From assembly GCF_030848805.1 (NCBI RefSeq), contig NC_092366.1:5041724-5105723 (forward strand): DNA of 64,000 nucleotides, in the 5' to 3' direction. A program made the translations under genes and the position numbers. The notes under the pieces are model-generated. The model made no database searches. It was given only the letters and a program-made list of their open reading frames with translations, and was not told where the DNA came from. Of this stretch, positions 47,947 through 59,831 are shown one piece after another. Source of the DNA: Temnothorax longispinosus. Lineage: Eukaryota > Arthropoda > Insecta > Hymenoptera > Formicidae. Positions within the stretch are counted from its first letter, which is position 1. Each line of letters opens with the position of its first letter.

Positions 47947-50900
47947 TTACTGTCCGCTTCCTGTAGCCTCACTAGGATTTTCCGCAGAACATTGACCTCT
48001 TTGAGCAAATATCTTAAGCACCTCGACTTCAAAGTTCGGATCAAGCAAAATATCTATTCCCTTTGTTCCATTCGTCGAATACTTTTGAAATACGGTCTTA
48101 GCTACTTCCCATAATGAGCAATTGTGTTGCAGCGTACGGACCAGGGGCAGCGCCGATGGGAACAATAACGACAAGTTACTAGAAAATAAATGTAAAATGA
48201 AAACAAGGTCTATATCATCCAAATAAATTATCGAATGTACTCACGTAAAGACGGGAATAACTAAATTAGTAATGAATTGTATTTGGAGATCAGGAATCGA
48301 CGCACGTTCCCTGTCCATCATTTCGACCGGCGCGTTGCCCATGCTTTTCTCGAGATCTCCTTGCGAGAAGAATTCGTCAAATATTTGCTCCTAATACGGA
48401 AAATTAAAATTTATTTATGGCCATCATTGGACTTGTATAATAAATCGGACATTTAAAGTTAAGCGAATTTTACCGCCGTTTTCTTCGAGATTTTCCAATC
48501 TTTGGTCTGATCGCTAAGATCGCAGCAAGTCATAAGCATCTCGAATAACAGCTTCTGCTGTTTCGAATCATTTTTGTTATATCCACCGCGAATCATTTCT
48601 TCTTGATTCCTTATGCTACGAAAGTGAGAGGCTAGATCAGTCGCGAGTATATTGCTCCTCAGCAAATCCAAAGCTTCGCTGTACTCGTTGCTGTCCAAAC
48701 TCTCAAATATATTGCAGCCTTCGGTGTTTAAAATGCACATTGTTTGTGCAAGATGATGTCTCTATGAAACAAAGAGTAATAGATCTGTTCAGTTGGAGAA
48801 CGAAAATTCTTTAAAAAACTGTCGACATTCCGTGTCTTACCTCCATAACAGATCCCTCTGAACTGTAAAGACTCGCTAATACGGTGCCGCACTCGGTTTG
48901 AAATGAATTATTAGTTCCTCTATGGTCTATATCGTGACATAAACACGACACAAGAAACACCAGGGCCTGTAAGGGGGTCATGTAATTTTCCTCAATAAGT
49001 TGCAGATTCTTTATCAACAGATATGCAAAGTGCGCCACGGAGAATGCATGTGTCCAATTGTGATAAGGTGCGTCTCTGTAGCCTTTCTTGACATACAGTA
49101 TAAATCTGAAAATTATGTTACGTTACAAAATAAAATTTATTGAATCATACATCACTTCGTATTTCGCATCAGTACCTTGTAAGGGTCGGCATTTTAATTT
49201 GGTTTAAGAAATTCAAGTCTGTAAACATTTTAATAGTGTAGCAAGGTATATGTTTGTAAGGTACGTTCCTCGGACTGAAGTGAAATTTGTTGAAATCTTT
49301 AATATTGTGGTCGTCCCCGCAATTCAACAACGCTTGCACAGCAGATTCCTCCACCTACAAAGAGAAATCCCTCTACGTAATCCATTAATCGATTATAAAA
49401 TATATCGTTTGTCCGACAAATGACTTACCTTCATGTGATACATCATTATCTCGTTACTGAGCTTATTTCGAGCTTGAGCATCCTGCATCTTTTTATAAAC
49501 GATACTATGCATTATCGATATACCGCAATAGATACTGAACGCTGTCGCGATTTGTTCGTCAAAGGCATCGAAATACAAACCGTTTATTTTATTGCACAAT
49601 TGAGCCACTCCTAAAACATAACTCTTTACATCTTCAGGTTTTTATTACAATTTATTTTAATTGCAACATTCTCGCAGGACGTTTAACCCAGTATGTTCTA
49701 ATTTACCAACAATCCCTTTCTCGTCCCGTATTGGAAAGCACAAAATATTTCTAGTCCTAAATCCCGTCGCCTCGTCTATCCCGCGATAAAAAAGGGGATG
49801 ATTGTAAGCGTCTCGAATATTGAGTAATTTACCGGTGGTCGCAACATGACCGGCTATACCCTGTCCAATAGGTATTCTCATCTCGCTTATAGCCTAGGAA
49901 CGTTAAAAGAATAAAAACGTCGAGTTAAATTACAAAACATTCATCCATTTGCATGTGAAATTAACTGCGCAAGTTACCTACTTCTCCCGTGGAAATGCCA
50001 TCGAACACTTTGGCGACCAAATCTTGTTGATCAGGATCCAAAAGGAATAAAGAGCATCTCTCTGCGTTCGTCAAATTTCTGACCTCCGCCATAATCTCGC
50101 GCAGGAGATCAGAAAAGTCTCCTAGATTTAAATTGGAAGATAAATAAAAGATGGTATAGAGATTAAATATCTTGGAGTATAAGGGCTCAGACACAATGAC
50201 AAAAATAAGGAATAAGATAAAGGAGTAAGGAATAAGGGAATGTCGCATCTCACTTCAGTACACGTACATTAAAGTGAGATGCAACATGCCTTATTCCTTA
50301 TTCCTTTATCTTATTCCTTATTTTTCTCATTGTGTCTGAGCCCTAATATATCGGATATACATATTGTACTTGGAGCTGATTCATACCCAAATACGTGAAG
50401 AGCTTCCTAGAAACGGCTAGTAATTTTTGACACTGTTGTTTCACGCGAATTTCCTCGTAACAACGCAACGAACTGAGCAAGTATCCAAGACAAAACCTGC
50501 GATATTTTTTTCATTCAATATAAATTACGTTCCATTGGCAATTGCACAGTACATAACAATTGCATTATACGATACCTAAAGCATTCTTGAACTAGCTCTG
50601 TACAAGCGTGTCGAGCTTCATCCCCATCCACGTAATCTACCAGGCACACGAGCAAAGCCGTATAATGCTTGAAAGGATGCTGTATCGGGATTGTTAAGAA
50701 GGATTGCGACGTCGCGTCGGTTATCCTACTAATGTGTCTCAATAATTCTCCATCGAGTTGCGCAACGTTCAGAGCTAATGACGTTTTGTTTATCACAGCC
50801 TCGTACAAAACACTGTTTGGTATCTGCAAAACAAATTTAATTCTGTTCTTCGTAACTCACAGAAAATATATCGGGCGAAAATTGATGCTACCACATTCGT

Positions 50901-51716
50901 TTTTCAAATCAATAAATTAGGGATATTAATCGGGAAATGTGTGTGCCAAGCTAGGAATATAAATTTAAATGGATGACAATTATCCTATTGGGTTGATCAA
51001 TAAAAAATCTGACCTATAATCTTATCACAAACAAAGTGTGATATGTAACAAATGTCTAAATATATCTAACAAAGTGCTGTAAACAAAACTGGAGAAGATG
51101 AATATTTTGTCATTTTGGATAGCCCTTGCACTCAATTAAAATTATCGTGCCGTCTAACACTTTCCTCTCTCTCATCCTTAAATTTTATTCTATACAGGAA
51201 ATCGTCGCGACGGAGACACTTACGAGAAATCTCAATTCTCTATCCAGAATTTCGTCGCCTATCACATGGACAACCATTTCCTCAGTTTCTACCTGTACCG
51301 ATATGAGAAAGACTAGCCTCGAGTTCGTCACGTCCTGCACCTGTGGAATAAAAAACGAGACTGAAAAAGGAGGCGACGAAAGAAATTGGGAGGAAAATGA
51401 CATTAACGAATTCGGCAACTACAAAAAAAAAGGAAAAAAGAAGAAATGAGCGAGCCAGCCGGTGTTCTGTCATCCGACCTAGCAGACGACCGCGATCGCT
51501 CGTGGTGGCGTCGCGCCACCATTGGTCGACCGGCGCGAGATCCCGGTGGCGGGTGTCACGATCCTTGCGATCGGGCATCCGGTGCGTTGCGATTTCGTAC
51601 AGAAAGTTCGACGTTTTCGTACGTACATATTTGTTGAGCCGCCGCTGCACCTCCGTGTACGGCAGGTCGCACAGCTGCTCGATCAGCGCGAGGATCCTCG
51701 TCGGGTTCGTGCCCAT
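47947..51716 (-). CDS. PDE2A: cGMP-stimulated 3',5'-cyclic phosphodiesterase (PDE2A-like)
   Basis: Twelve exons join in phase to 727 residues: 51716-51627, 51340-51224, 50823-50576, 50496-50387, 50121-49982, 49893-49707, 49610-49429, 49354-49176, 49105-48841, 48761-48474, 48390-48245 and 48178-47947. Two GAF regions come first; the second is clear (GQGIAGHVATTGKLLNI, RNILCFPIRDEKG). The catalytic domain follows with the PDE motif YHNWTHAFSVAHF (about residue 430) and metal motif CLCHDIDHRGTNNSF. The C-terminal block MMDRERASIPDLQIQF is typical. PDE2 hydrolyses cAMP and cGMP and is activated by cGMP at GAF-B. It is shorter than human PDE2A (about 940), so an extra upstream first exon is possible. 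Divergent from CEP135. Confidence 0.9.
50183..50343. mobile_element. 161 bp MITE with TAA target duplication, in a PDE2A-like intron
   Basis: The whole element folds back. Both ends begin GGGCTCAGACACAATG, and the arms run on through AAAAATAAGGAATAAG and a GCATCTCACTT block to a short centre. Exact TAA on both sides (50180-50182 and 50344-50346) fits a PIF/Harbinger-type insertion. Confidence 0.85.
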
Positions 51717-52885
51717 CACGGCCGATCGCGAATCGGGTGGTCTTCCTCTGCACCCACCGAGACTCCCGCGCGAATCATTTCAGGATGGGACGCGGCGCGA
51801 CGGGAACAACGTCGGCGACATCGATCGTCCCGTCGCAACCCTTCGCGTGGGCCGACATCGGAGTGGACACCGTTGGAAAAACCGAGTTGAAACTGCGCGC
51901 GGCGGTTGGTTTGGTCCCGCGTGAGTCCCGTCTCCCGTCGCGCGATTAACCGCAGCCGATCGTGGCCAGGGTTGACGACGAGGGGAAGCGCGGTCGTCGA
52001 CGAACCCAGGAGCGACAGGAGCACCGCGTCAAACGGATTCACCACTGACAGGCGGCGATCGCGCGCGACTCCGACTGCATCGCGTCGCGTGTCAACAATG
52101 TTTTTTTTTTTTCTTCTTCTTTTGTTATAAATATATAATTCCGGGTACGTTCGGAACTTGCTTTCCGATCGGCAGGGTGAAGCGGGGTGAAGAAAGGGGA
52201 TTGATTATTACCTGGAAAATTAACACAAGTAACAGATTCACTAGATTTCGACAAATGAAATCGTAGATAATCTAGTGCCTATAACCTCACTTTTGTGTTG
52301 ATTGATCCCCGAGCCTGTGATTGGCCGAGTTCTTTTACGCCATACACTGCTCCATGGACTCCATCCTTATGAATCGATTTTAGATTGGCAATACTTTTAA
52401 ACCCCGTTTTAAACAGTTTGCATCGGGAAACGATCGTTTTTGACAAGATGAATAATTGCAGCTGCAAGAAAAAAACGTCTCTCCTAGGCGTTTCTGGCGA
52501 AATAACCGCATATTAACAGCGTATCACGGACAATAAAGATTTTGTATTATTAAGATTATTCGGTGATGCTCGGTAAAAGGGAAAGCAACGATTGCCGCGT
52601 GATCACGAGTCGCGAGGATCGAACGATCGTCACTGATTCAGGGAATAGTTGATGTTTGTGTTAGTCGTATATACAATTGTGATGTCACATAACACGGTTT
52701 TTCTTCGTTCCGTAATAATATAAACAATGCGGTAGTCATAATGTATTTATCCAATTGCAACAACAATGACGTGAGGTTACGTCATTTCGTCATCTTAATA
52801 AGTTAGGTGATCAAGCTCTTTTGTAATAATCAATTGTACAAATTGTACCGTCGACCGTATTGTCGATTGTATACATCTCGCGAGG
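51717..52885. promoter_or_regulatory. Divergent promoter region, PDE2A-like / CEP135
   Basis: 1.17 kb between divergent ATGs. The first 400 bases next to the PDE2A-like start are CpG-rich, with long unphased frames on both strands. An upstream exon of the PDE2A-like gene may lie here but none can be fixed. Confidence 0.5.
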
Positions 52886-55800
52886 ATGAGCAGGGACGTG
52901 GAATATAATGTCGCTACTAGATACCGAACGGTCAGGAAGCACCTGGACAACCTGGGATACAAGCAGGCGCTGTCCTTGGACGCTCTACCTCTGATAGAGG
53001 CCTTGCTGGCCGATCTCGTACAAACCACGGACAGTCTCGAGCACTTCAAAGCCGTTGCTCGGGAGAACGTCGAGGTACGCCCCGTTCGCCGATTGCGTGT
53101 TCGCGAGAACGTTCAGTCTCCTCTGAATCTTGCAGAGAGAAAACATTTGAACGCGGTCTCATTTGTCTAATTTCAAGTAAAAGCTAACAGTAGGAGACAC
53201 GATCTCGCGTGTCGTAACGTCACTGACGAACAATGCGATTTTGATCGAGTATTTTTCACGTATATGGATCTAATTTGACGACGTATCATCGACAGGCATG
53301 CAGCCAGTTGCAATTGACAGTTGACCCGTACAAATGTGATAATGCGCGATTGGTGCGAGAGTGCAACCAGCTTCACTCGGATCTGATAGAAACTAAGGAA
53401 GCGCATCAGAAGCAGGTCAAGGATCTCAAGAGGCAGATATACAAGTTAGAATGTGAATGCAACGATCTGCAATTGGCATCCTCGCGTAATATACATAAGA
53501 TAAAGGAGCTGGAGGCAGAGTCAGCCGCCAAGTCTAAGAAGATATTGGAGCTCCAGGGCAAGTGCCTAAAGCCAACTGTCATTAATGTTGGTTTTGGTGA
53601 GTTGTTTTGTTGTTCTGTTGCGAGTGTCGACAAGGCATCTGACGTTATCATTAATTTTTAACACAGTGTATATATATATATATATATATATCTATGAAAT
53701 TTTTTTTACAGCTGCTAAGAAGCGTCCCAGCTTTCCTCTTCGAAGACCAGTCTTGGAAGCTGAGCCGATGCCAAAGGCAAGAAGCAGCGGTTCACTGCCC
53801 AAATTAAGTAGCGTGGATCCTAAGATAATAGATGTAATAAGCATGGCGGATCACAAAATGAATTGCTTGAGTCAGGAGGTAACAAAATTGCGAGCGGACC
53901 TTTTATTGCAAACTGATACCATAGAGACCCTTGAGAAACAGGTATACTAAGCATCAATATTTATGCACGCATTTCTCGATTGTCTCTTGAACGTTCTCCA
54001 AGAAGAAACGTAAATATTGTGCATGCTCTGTTCTGCATGCTAAGAATTATTGACGCATAGTAACAATATTTTTAAGAATATAAATATGTATAATTGTTTA
54101 TTAGCACGTTATTGTAAAACAAACAATCTTTTACAGCTGACCACAAAGGAGAGAGAAATAATTCGACTGAGAAAAATGCTGGAGGATGGTCACTCCTACG
54201 TTCCAGTTGGCAGGGACTGCACTTGCAGGAAAATGGAAAAGAAAGCTGGTGTTACCTACGGTGACGTTACGGAGATTAATGAAGTGAGGATTCTCCAACA
54301 GGCCAAATTGGAACTGGAACAGCAACTAAAAGGCAAGGAATTGAGAGAGATTCTTTATTTTCAACATAATTATTTCGTACGAAAACATCTAATTTACGTA
54401 CTCCATTTTTTTTTTTTAATGACGCAGAATCTCTAAATAAACAACACGATGCCATGTCTCAGGCAATGAAACTAGCAGCGCGAAATGAGGAACTGGAGAA
54501 AGAATTAAGAGATATAGATCACGTTGCGTTAGCTGTAGAAGCCGACTGCAATTCTACGGTTAAAGAGAATAACAGAAGAGTTTGTAGGCTCCAGGTAACT
54601 ACGGCGATTGCATTAATGTATGTTTTCCAGATATTTTCTTTGTTTTCATACTTTTATGCTTGTTTAGGGAAAGTTGGAGGATGTCATGATGCAGGTACAT
54701 GTCTTAGAGCGCGAGTTAACCGTAGAACGTAGAGAGGTACAAGAGTTGAGAGCAGATCTAGAAGCATGTAGGCTCGAAAAACGTAATGTTCAACGTACTC
54801 TAGAATCTACATTGGACGAAAAGAAACAGATGTCTGACAGGATCAACCAACTAACGGTCATTGGTACGTTCAACTTTAATATCTTTTAACTAGTCTGGGC
54901 TATTTAGATCGAAGATGAAAGTTGAAAATAATATTGCAGAAAAAAGTTTAAATAATGAAATGAAAAGACTGAGTCAAGAAAACGAGTTCCAAAGACAAGA
55001 TATTGATCAGTTGCAATTTACTAATAAAATATTAGAAGAATATATACATAAAAAGAATATTGAGCTAAGTAACGAAGGGAATGATCAGATGCGAGCAAAA
55101 GAAAAAGGGGAAAAGAATGATCAGAATAATGGGATGAAAATGTCGAAGAAAAAAAATGGTATTAATATTAATAGTAAATCAATTTTTAAATGTACAGCCC
55201 AGAAAAATGTCGAATACAAATTTCGATGGAGCATTTATTTCTAAGAAAAAATTATCTAATAAGAAATATACTGAGAATCTTTTTTTATCCTTTTTAGCAC
55301 ATAAAAATAACAACAGTGAGAAATGTGATATGGATTATCAGACAGCGGCTAGAGAAATTATAATAGATACAAATAACTTTGATATGCAAAAACGGATTGA
55401 CGAAGCAAATTTGAAAATTGCATCTGTAAGTCGAAAAAGTTAATTTAATATTTACCAATTGATTTGGCCTAGTAGACAGCGCACTGGTCTATTGACTACT
55501 CTCAGTGGTTTGCCATTGCCTTCCGAGAGGAGAACGAGCGAATACAATTTTTTCGAAAATATATTTATCATTATATTTTGCAGCTACAACACACAATTCA
55601 GCGATTGGAAATGGAACGAGATCACTATAGGAAAGAATATATTAATTGTCGGGACGAGCAGCGCAGAACATTTGACAAAGATAACGTAAATATCAAATGC
55701 GGAAAGATACGCATACAAAGGGTTATAATTTTATTGCTTGTAACAAATTGTAGGCTGATTTGTGGGCACAAGTTTGTGAATTAAAACGCGAGTTAATTGA

Positions 55801-57140
55801 TAAGGAACAAGTTTTGAGCAAAATGCATCAGGAGAAGGAAGAACTGTGTCATGAAAAGGAGGATCTAGAAGCACGATTGCAAACTTACAAGGGTCAACAG
55901 AGACAGATGTGTATTCCGTGCAGATCGTGCAGCTTGTGCAAACCCGTCCGTATTTGTTCCTGTGCTTCTGGCTCGCCAATATCTACTGGAGACATCAGCG
56001 CAACGAAGGTATTTAACGATTTGCAAATAAAACATATATTTTATTCTTATTTCAATCTCAATTTACGCAGGCAATGCTGGAACGTCTGGAACGAGAGCGG
56101 GATACGGCCAGAGCGGATGTTGAGCGACTGATAGAGGAACGCGATGCATTACGGGAGAGACTCAAGGTAAAGAGCAGAGATCGTATAAGTTAAATTTTAC
56201 ATTATTCTTATTTCTTGATTTTCCCTAATGTATATTTTAAATCTTAATATACTGAGTTAACAATACGAGTTTAACATCCACGGTATTTCATTAATTATAT
56301 GTGTTTGACCATAAGTGTTTAACTGTAAATGATTAGCATAATACTGACATATTAATTCTTGCTAACTCTGTGTGGGTATGGCAATGTGTTGTAAATGCAT
56401 GGCTGGATGATACCGGGACGTAGATGATGTCGGATACGCACGTGTGCGAACAACTTCGTCTTAAGGAAAGTTTAGTCGAGGCGGAGAATCGCTTGAAACA
56501 TATGGAAAAAGAACGGCAAGATCTGTTGGTCACTCAGGGCACGAGAAGAGCGGCGTTAAACGGTCTCGAGGATCAGTTAGGCGACGTGCAAGAAGAACTG
56601 CGTCGTACAAAGCAGGAATTGATGGCACAACGGACGCAATATTTCCAACTACGGTAATATATTGAATTTTATTTGTAGAGGGTGCATGTGTAATCTTAAT
56701 CTCCCAAATTTTCTATCGCAGAACGTTACAAGATCAAACGGATCAAGCGCTTGGAGACGCGCAGGGTCAACTATCGCGGGCAGAATCGGATTTGAACAAG
56801 GCTATGGATCGTAACAGAAGTATGGAGCAGCAACAGGTGCAGTTGAACGATCAAATCAAGGAGTTGAAGCAAGAAATAAATACATTGCGTTCGAGCATGA
56901 CGCTCTTGGACCAAGAGAAAGATCGGCTATTGGTAAATGCAATATTTTAGGGAATTACTATTGTAGCGTATTACTATTTCGAATAATAGTTCACAAAATT
57001 GATTATATTTTATTATTTTGGTAGATGGCATTGGACGAAAAGACAGAGAAGATCGCCGCGTTGGAACGAGAACTGATGCACAAGGATCAACAGACAGAGG
57101 GAGTGCAACAACAAATCCGCGATTTACAGCATAAAAATGA
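52886..57140 (+). CDS. CEP135: CEP135 / Bld10, centriole cartwheel protein, C-terminal part not found
   Basis: Fourteen exons join to about 878 residues: 52886-53074, 53296-53596, 53712-53941, 54137-54332, 54428-54594, 54668-54863, 54940-55158, 55298-55425, 55584-55685, 55754-56008, 56071-56166, 56424-56653, 56722-56932 and 57025-57140. The N-terminus (YRTVRKHLDNLGYKQALSL, LIEALLADLVQTTDSL), the AAKKRPSFPLRRP block and the late ALDEKTEKIAALERELMHKD match CEP135; nearly all the rest is coiled coil. It builds centrioles and basal bodies. The exon 4 donor reads AAAG|GC, a GC-AG intron. Exon 10 has six Cys in 18 residues. The last exon ends at a strong GTAAGT, or at TAA (57142) if read through. 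About 250 or more residues are missing. Confidence 0.9.
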
Positions 57141-57515
57141 GTAAGTACATCTGCGTTTATTTACAACTTTTTTAAGCTTTCTAGAAAAATTGGCACATGT
57201 CTCTCATATCTCTTATAAGAAACTTTAGACTTTTTTGTAAGTCATATAAACGATATTTACAATACTTGAGATATTAGATATTACGTATTAAGAACACAAT
57301 AAATAAAGCTTCGCTCAAATATGAGGTAAAACTAAAAATAATTCGTATAACATTATATACAAAGTTTTATCATCATCGTTCTTTCAACCGAAGAGTTTGT
57401 TGCATCACGCACTAGGTAAAAAAAAAACATAAATGTAATGCGACGAAGCTTATAAATTATAAATGCCGCGCAGCGCCGCGATCACTGCGCAGCGATCTAT
57501 GAGCTATTGAGCCAT
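57141..57515. other. Gap between CEP135 exon 14 and the DUF4789-like gene
   Basis: AT-rich, no coding exon on either strand. Two overlapping plus-strand AATAAA signals lie at 57298-57307, and a minus-strand AATAAA lies near 57153-57160, suitable for the DUF4789-like gene. Confidence 0.5.
57298..57307 (+). terminator. Possible intronic poly(A) signal of CEP135
   Basis: Two overlapping AATAAA motifs, about 155 bases past the read-through stop TAA at 57142-57144. They could serve a short CEP135 form. Confidence 0.35.
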
Positions 57516-59831
57516 TCAGATCACTATTGATTTGATATTATCGTTGAGAAATTTTGCCAGACTCACTACGGGTGGCTGGCAATTGTTCGGCGAGATCAGA
57601 TTATTGCTGTCCAGCTCATCCAGAGCCTCACCAGAGCTCTGGACGATCTTCTTGTAACCAGGTCGGCACTCGCACCTGGCTCTCGGTCGCGATTCTCCCC
57701 CATGTCGCCACAACCGACTGTTTCTCGGTGTCCTCTGGGCGACCAGCCATTCTCCCGCGGTACACGGGCCCTGCGTGTATAACTTGTAACAGGTTTTTTT
57801 GATCCTGACCATGCCTGGCGTGCTCTCGCAGTCGTCGCTCTCATTCGTCAGGCACTTGCCGGCATCCCTCATGCTGTTGGTACATCCGCACACGCCGTTG
57901 TAACTGATCCCGTCGAGGGACGGTCTCACGTTGTAATCGTACAACACTATTTGCCCATTCGGACACGGTCCCCGCGTACCGACCTTGTAGCAGGTCTTCT
58001 CCTGAGGAAAGTACAGTCTACCACGTTTGCATGGCACGGGAATGCAGGTCGATGAGTTCATCAGCATATAGCCGCTCTCGCAGGGTCCCCTCGTGTGCAG
58101 TCGATAGCAGAATCCGTCTTTGTACAGCACATGGCCTGATTTGCAAACGCATCTGGCTCGCGCGACGTCCTCCTGCGATGATCGAGCGTCCATTGTCACC
58201 ACAAAGTGATGTCCTTGCGGACATGGATCGACGCCGCCTATAATAATTCGCGCGTATTAGAAATTTAGAAATATTTTACTAAGGACGAAGATTCAATATT
58301 AAATTGAAGAAATTAGTCATTAGGTACATGCTAGTCAAGTGTGTAATAATGCAATAAGAAGAAACAGCGGGATTTCTATCTTTATTTCAAATCGTCTTCA
58401 ACCTAATATTAATTACAAATCTTTTATAAAATTGATTTGTGAAATAATTTCAAATTAAGAAAGTGTGTTAAAGAAAGTTATGTTAAAGCAGAAGATATTC
58501 AGAAAAAAAAAACAGTTTTTTTAAAAAATTGATTTGTGAAATAATTTCAAAGTAAGAAAGTTATGTTAAAGCAGAAGATATAAAAAAAAAAAAACAGTTT
58601 TGCTGAAGAATAAAAATTAAGCTAGGCACAGATCTGAAAATAATTATGTTGGACCATTTAAATAATTTATATTGGACGCTCAAGCTGGCTGCTAGAATAT
58701 TAAAACTTTTTGCAGCATCATGTTTGAGCATTCTACATAATTATTTTGATAGTCCAACATAATTATTTTTAGACCTGTGTCTGGCGTAATTTTTGTATAC
58801 TTAAAAGCTTTCTCTCTGTGTAGTGTTCCTCGTTTTCATTCCTTTAAATCTCATTATTACAACTTTATATTTTAGATACAGGTTGTATTAGGTATACAAT
58901 TACGTGAAATATCTCACCTAACTGATAGCACATCCCGCTCGGTTCGTGATAGTGAGGTAATTGAGGATGGCAGCCGCACGTTCCACCCGGCAGAAACAAT
59001 TCTCCCGGCTCCGAGCAGGGACCCTTGGTATAGTGTTCGTGGCAACCACCGCCGTTTCCCAGCCAATGGTACCTGCCCAGTTCGCCGCTCGTCGAGCACG
59101 AACAGGTCGCTAGACCATCTTCGCCTACGATAAGAAGCTCGCCACGTGGACACGGGCCTTTGCTGAGCTTCGGGTAGCACTTGCCGTCCTTGGGCCAGTA
59201 GATTTCGCCTTGCTCGTTGCAGGTTTCGGGATCGCGACAGACTCCCCATCGTGGCTTCGTGCTGAAGAAAATCTGTTATGAGCACGGGTATTTTCGGTCG
59301 CAAGCGAAATTAAGGGAAGAGCGTTTTTCATTACCCTGGTTTATCCGACGCCTCGGACACGGGTGCGAAGAATTGACCCTTGGAGCAGGACGCTCTCGTG
59401 AATATTGGATGGCACAATGCGTCCCTGGGCGATTGTGCGGTTCCCGGGGGACACCTACATTCCGCAATTGTTCCGCCGCTACCGGCCGCCGGGCCTAGTT
59501 CCATGGTTTCCGGACACGGAGCGCCGATCTGCCCATAAATGCGAATTCTCAGAGGTGAATGATTCAAACGATCCTTTTAAAGCAACCATGGTATGTCGTG
59601 GATCGGTTGCGCGTGAAAAGGTATAACTCTCGAGAGGGATGAAGGAAGATTAACACCTGCCTGAAATATTTTGTAGCACTTTCCGTCGGCCGGCCAGTAC
59701 AACAGCTGCCAACCACGTGGTTGCGCGGCACAGGGGTTGCTCGATGGATCGGCCCACGGCGGCGGCATTATCGCGGTCCTCGCGCTGACCGTTGACAGAA
59801 GGTAGACGATGCACCCTAAGAGAATCCGCAT
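57516..59831 (-). CDS. Secreted cysteine-rich repeat protein, DUF4789-like
   Basis: Four exons join to 476 residues: 59831-59661, 59528-59335, 59261-58918 and 58237-57516. A signal peptide (MRILLGCIVYLLSTVSA) is followed by repeats of about 50 residues with recurring CYK...GPC cores (CYKVGTRGPC, CYRLHTRGPC, CYKLYTQGPC) and a CxC pair each. This pattern is what I know from DUF4789 insect proteins; function is unknown. The exon 1 donor reads CAG|GCAGGT, a GC-AG intron. The usual GT two bases on would break the frame. A 5' UTR exon upstream is suggested by an acceptor just before the ATG. It lies just past the last CEP135 exon on the opposite strand. Confidence 0.82.
58427..58603. repeat. Imperfect tandem direct repeat (unit about 97 bp)
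   Basis: Both units share AATTGATTTGTGAAATAATTTCAAA and GTTATGTTAAAGCAGAAGATA and end in an A-run plus CAGTTTT. They lie in intron 3 of the DUF4789-like gene. Confidence 0.75.
58621..58787. mobile_element. MITE-like element with 35 bp inverted ends
   Basis: Left end GCTAGGCACAGATCTGAAAA and right-end complement GCCAGACACAGGTCTAAAAA continue in both through TAATTATGTTGGAC. TAA occurs on each side (58618-58620; 58788-58790, one base offset). No open frame. Confidence 0.7.

Noticed and set aside
51397..51924. 175-codon plus-strand frame
   Set aside because: Overlaps PDE2A-like exon 1 in antisense and a CpG-rich promoter; no family resemblance or splice logic.
55452..55540. Short stretch in a CEP135 intron resembling a repeat or tRNA-like piece
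   Set aside because: No A/B-box pair and no second copy in the window.
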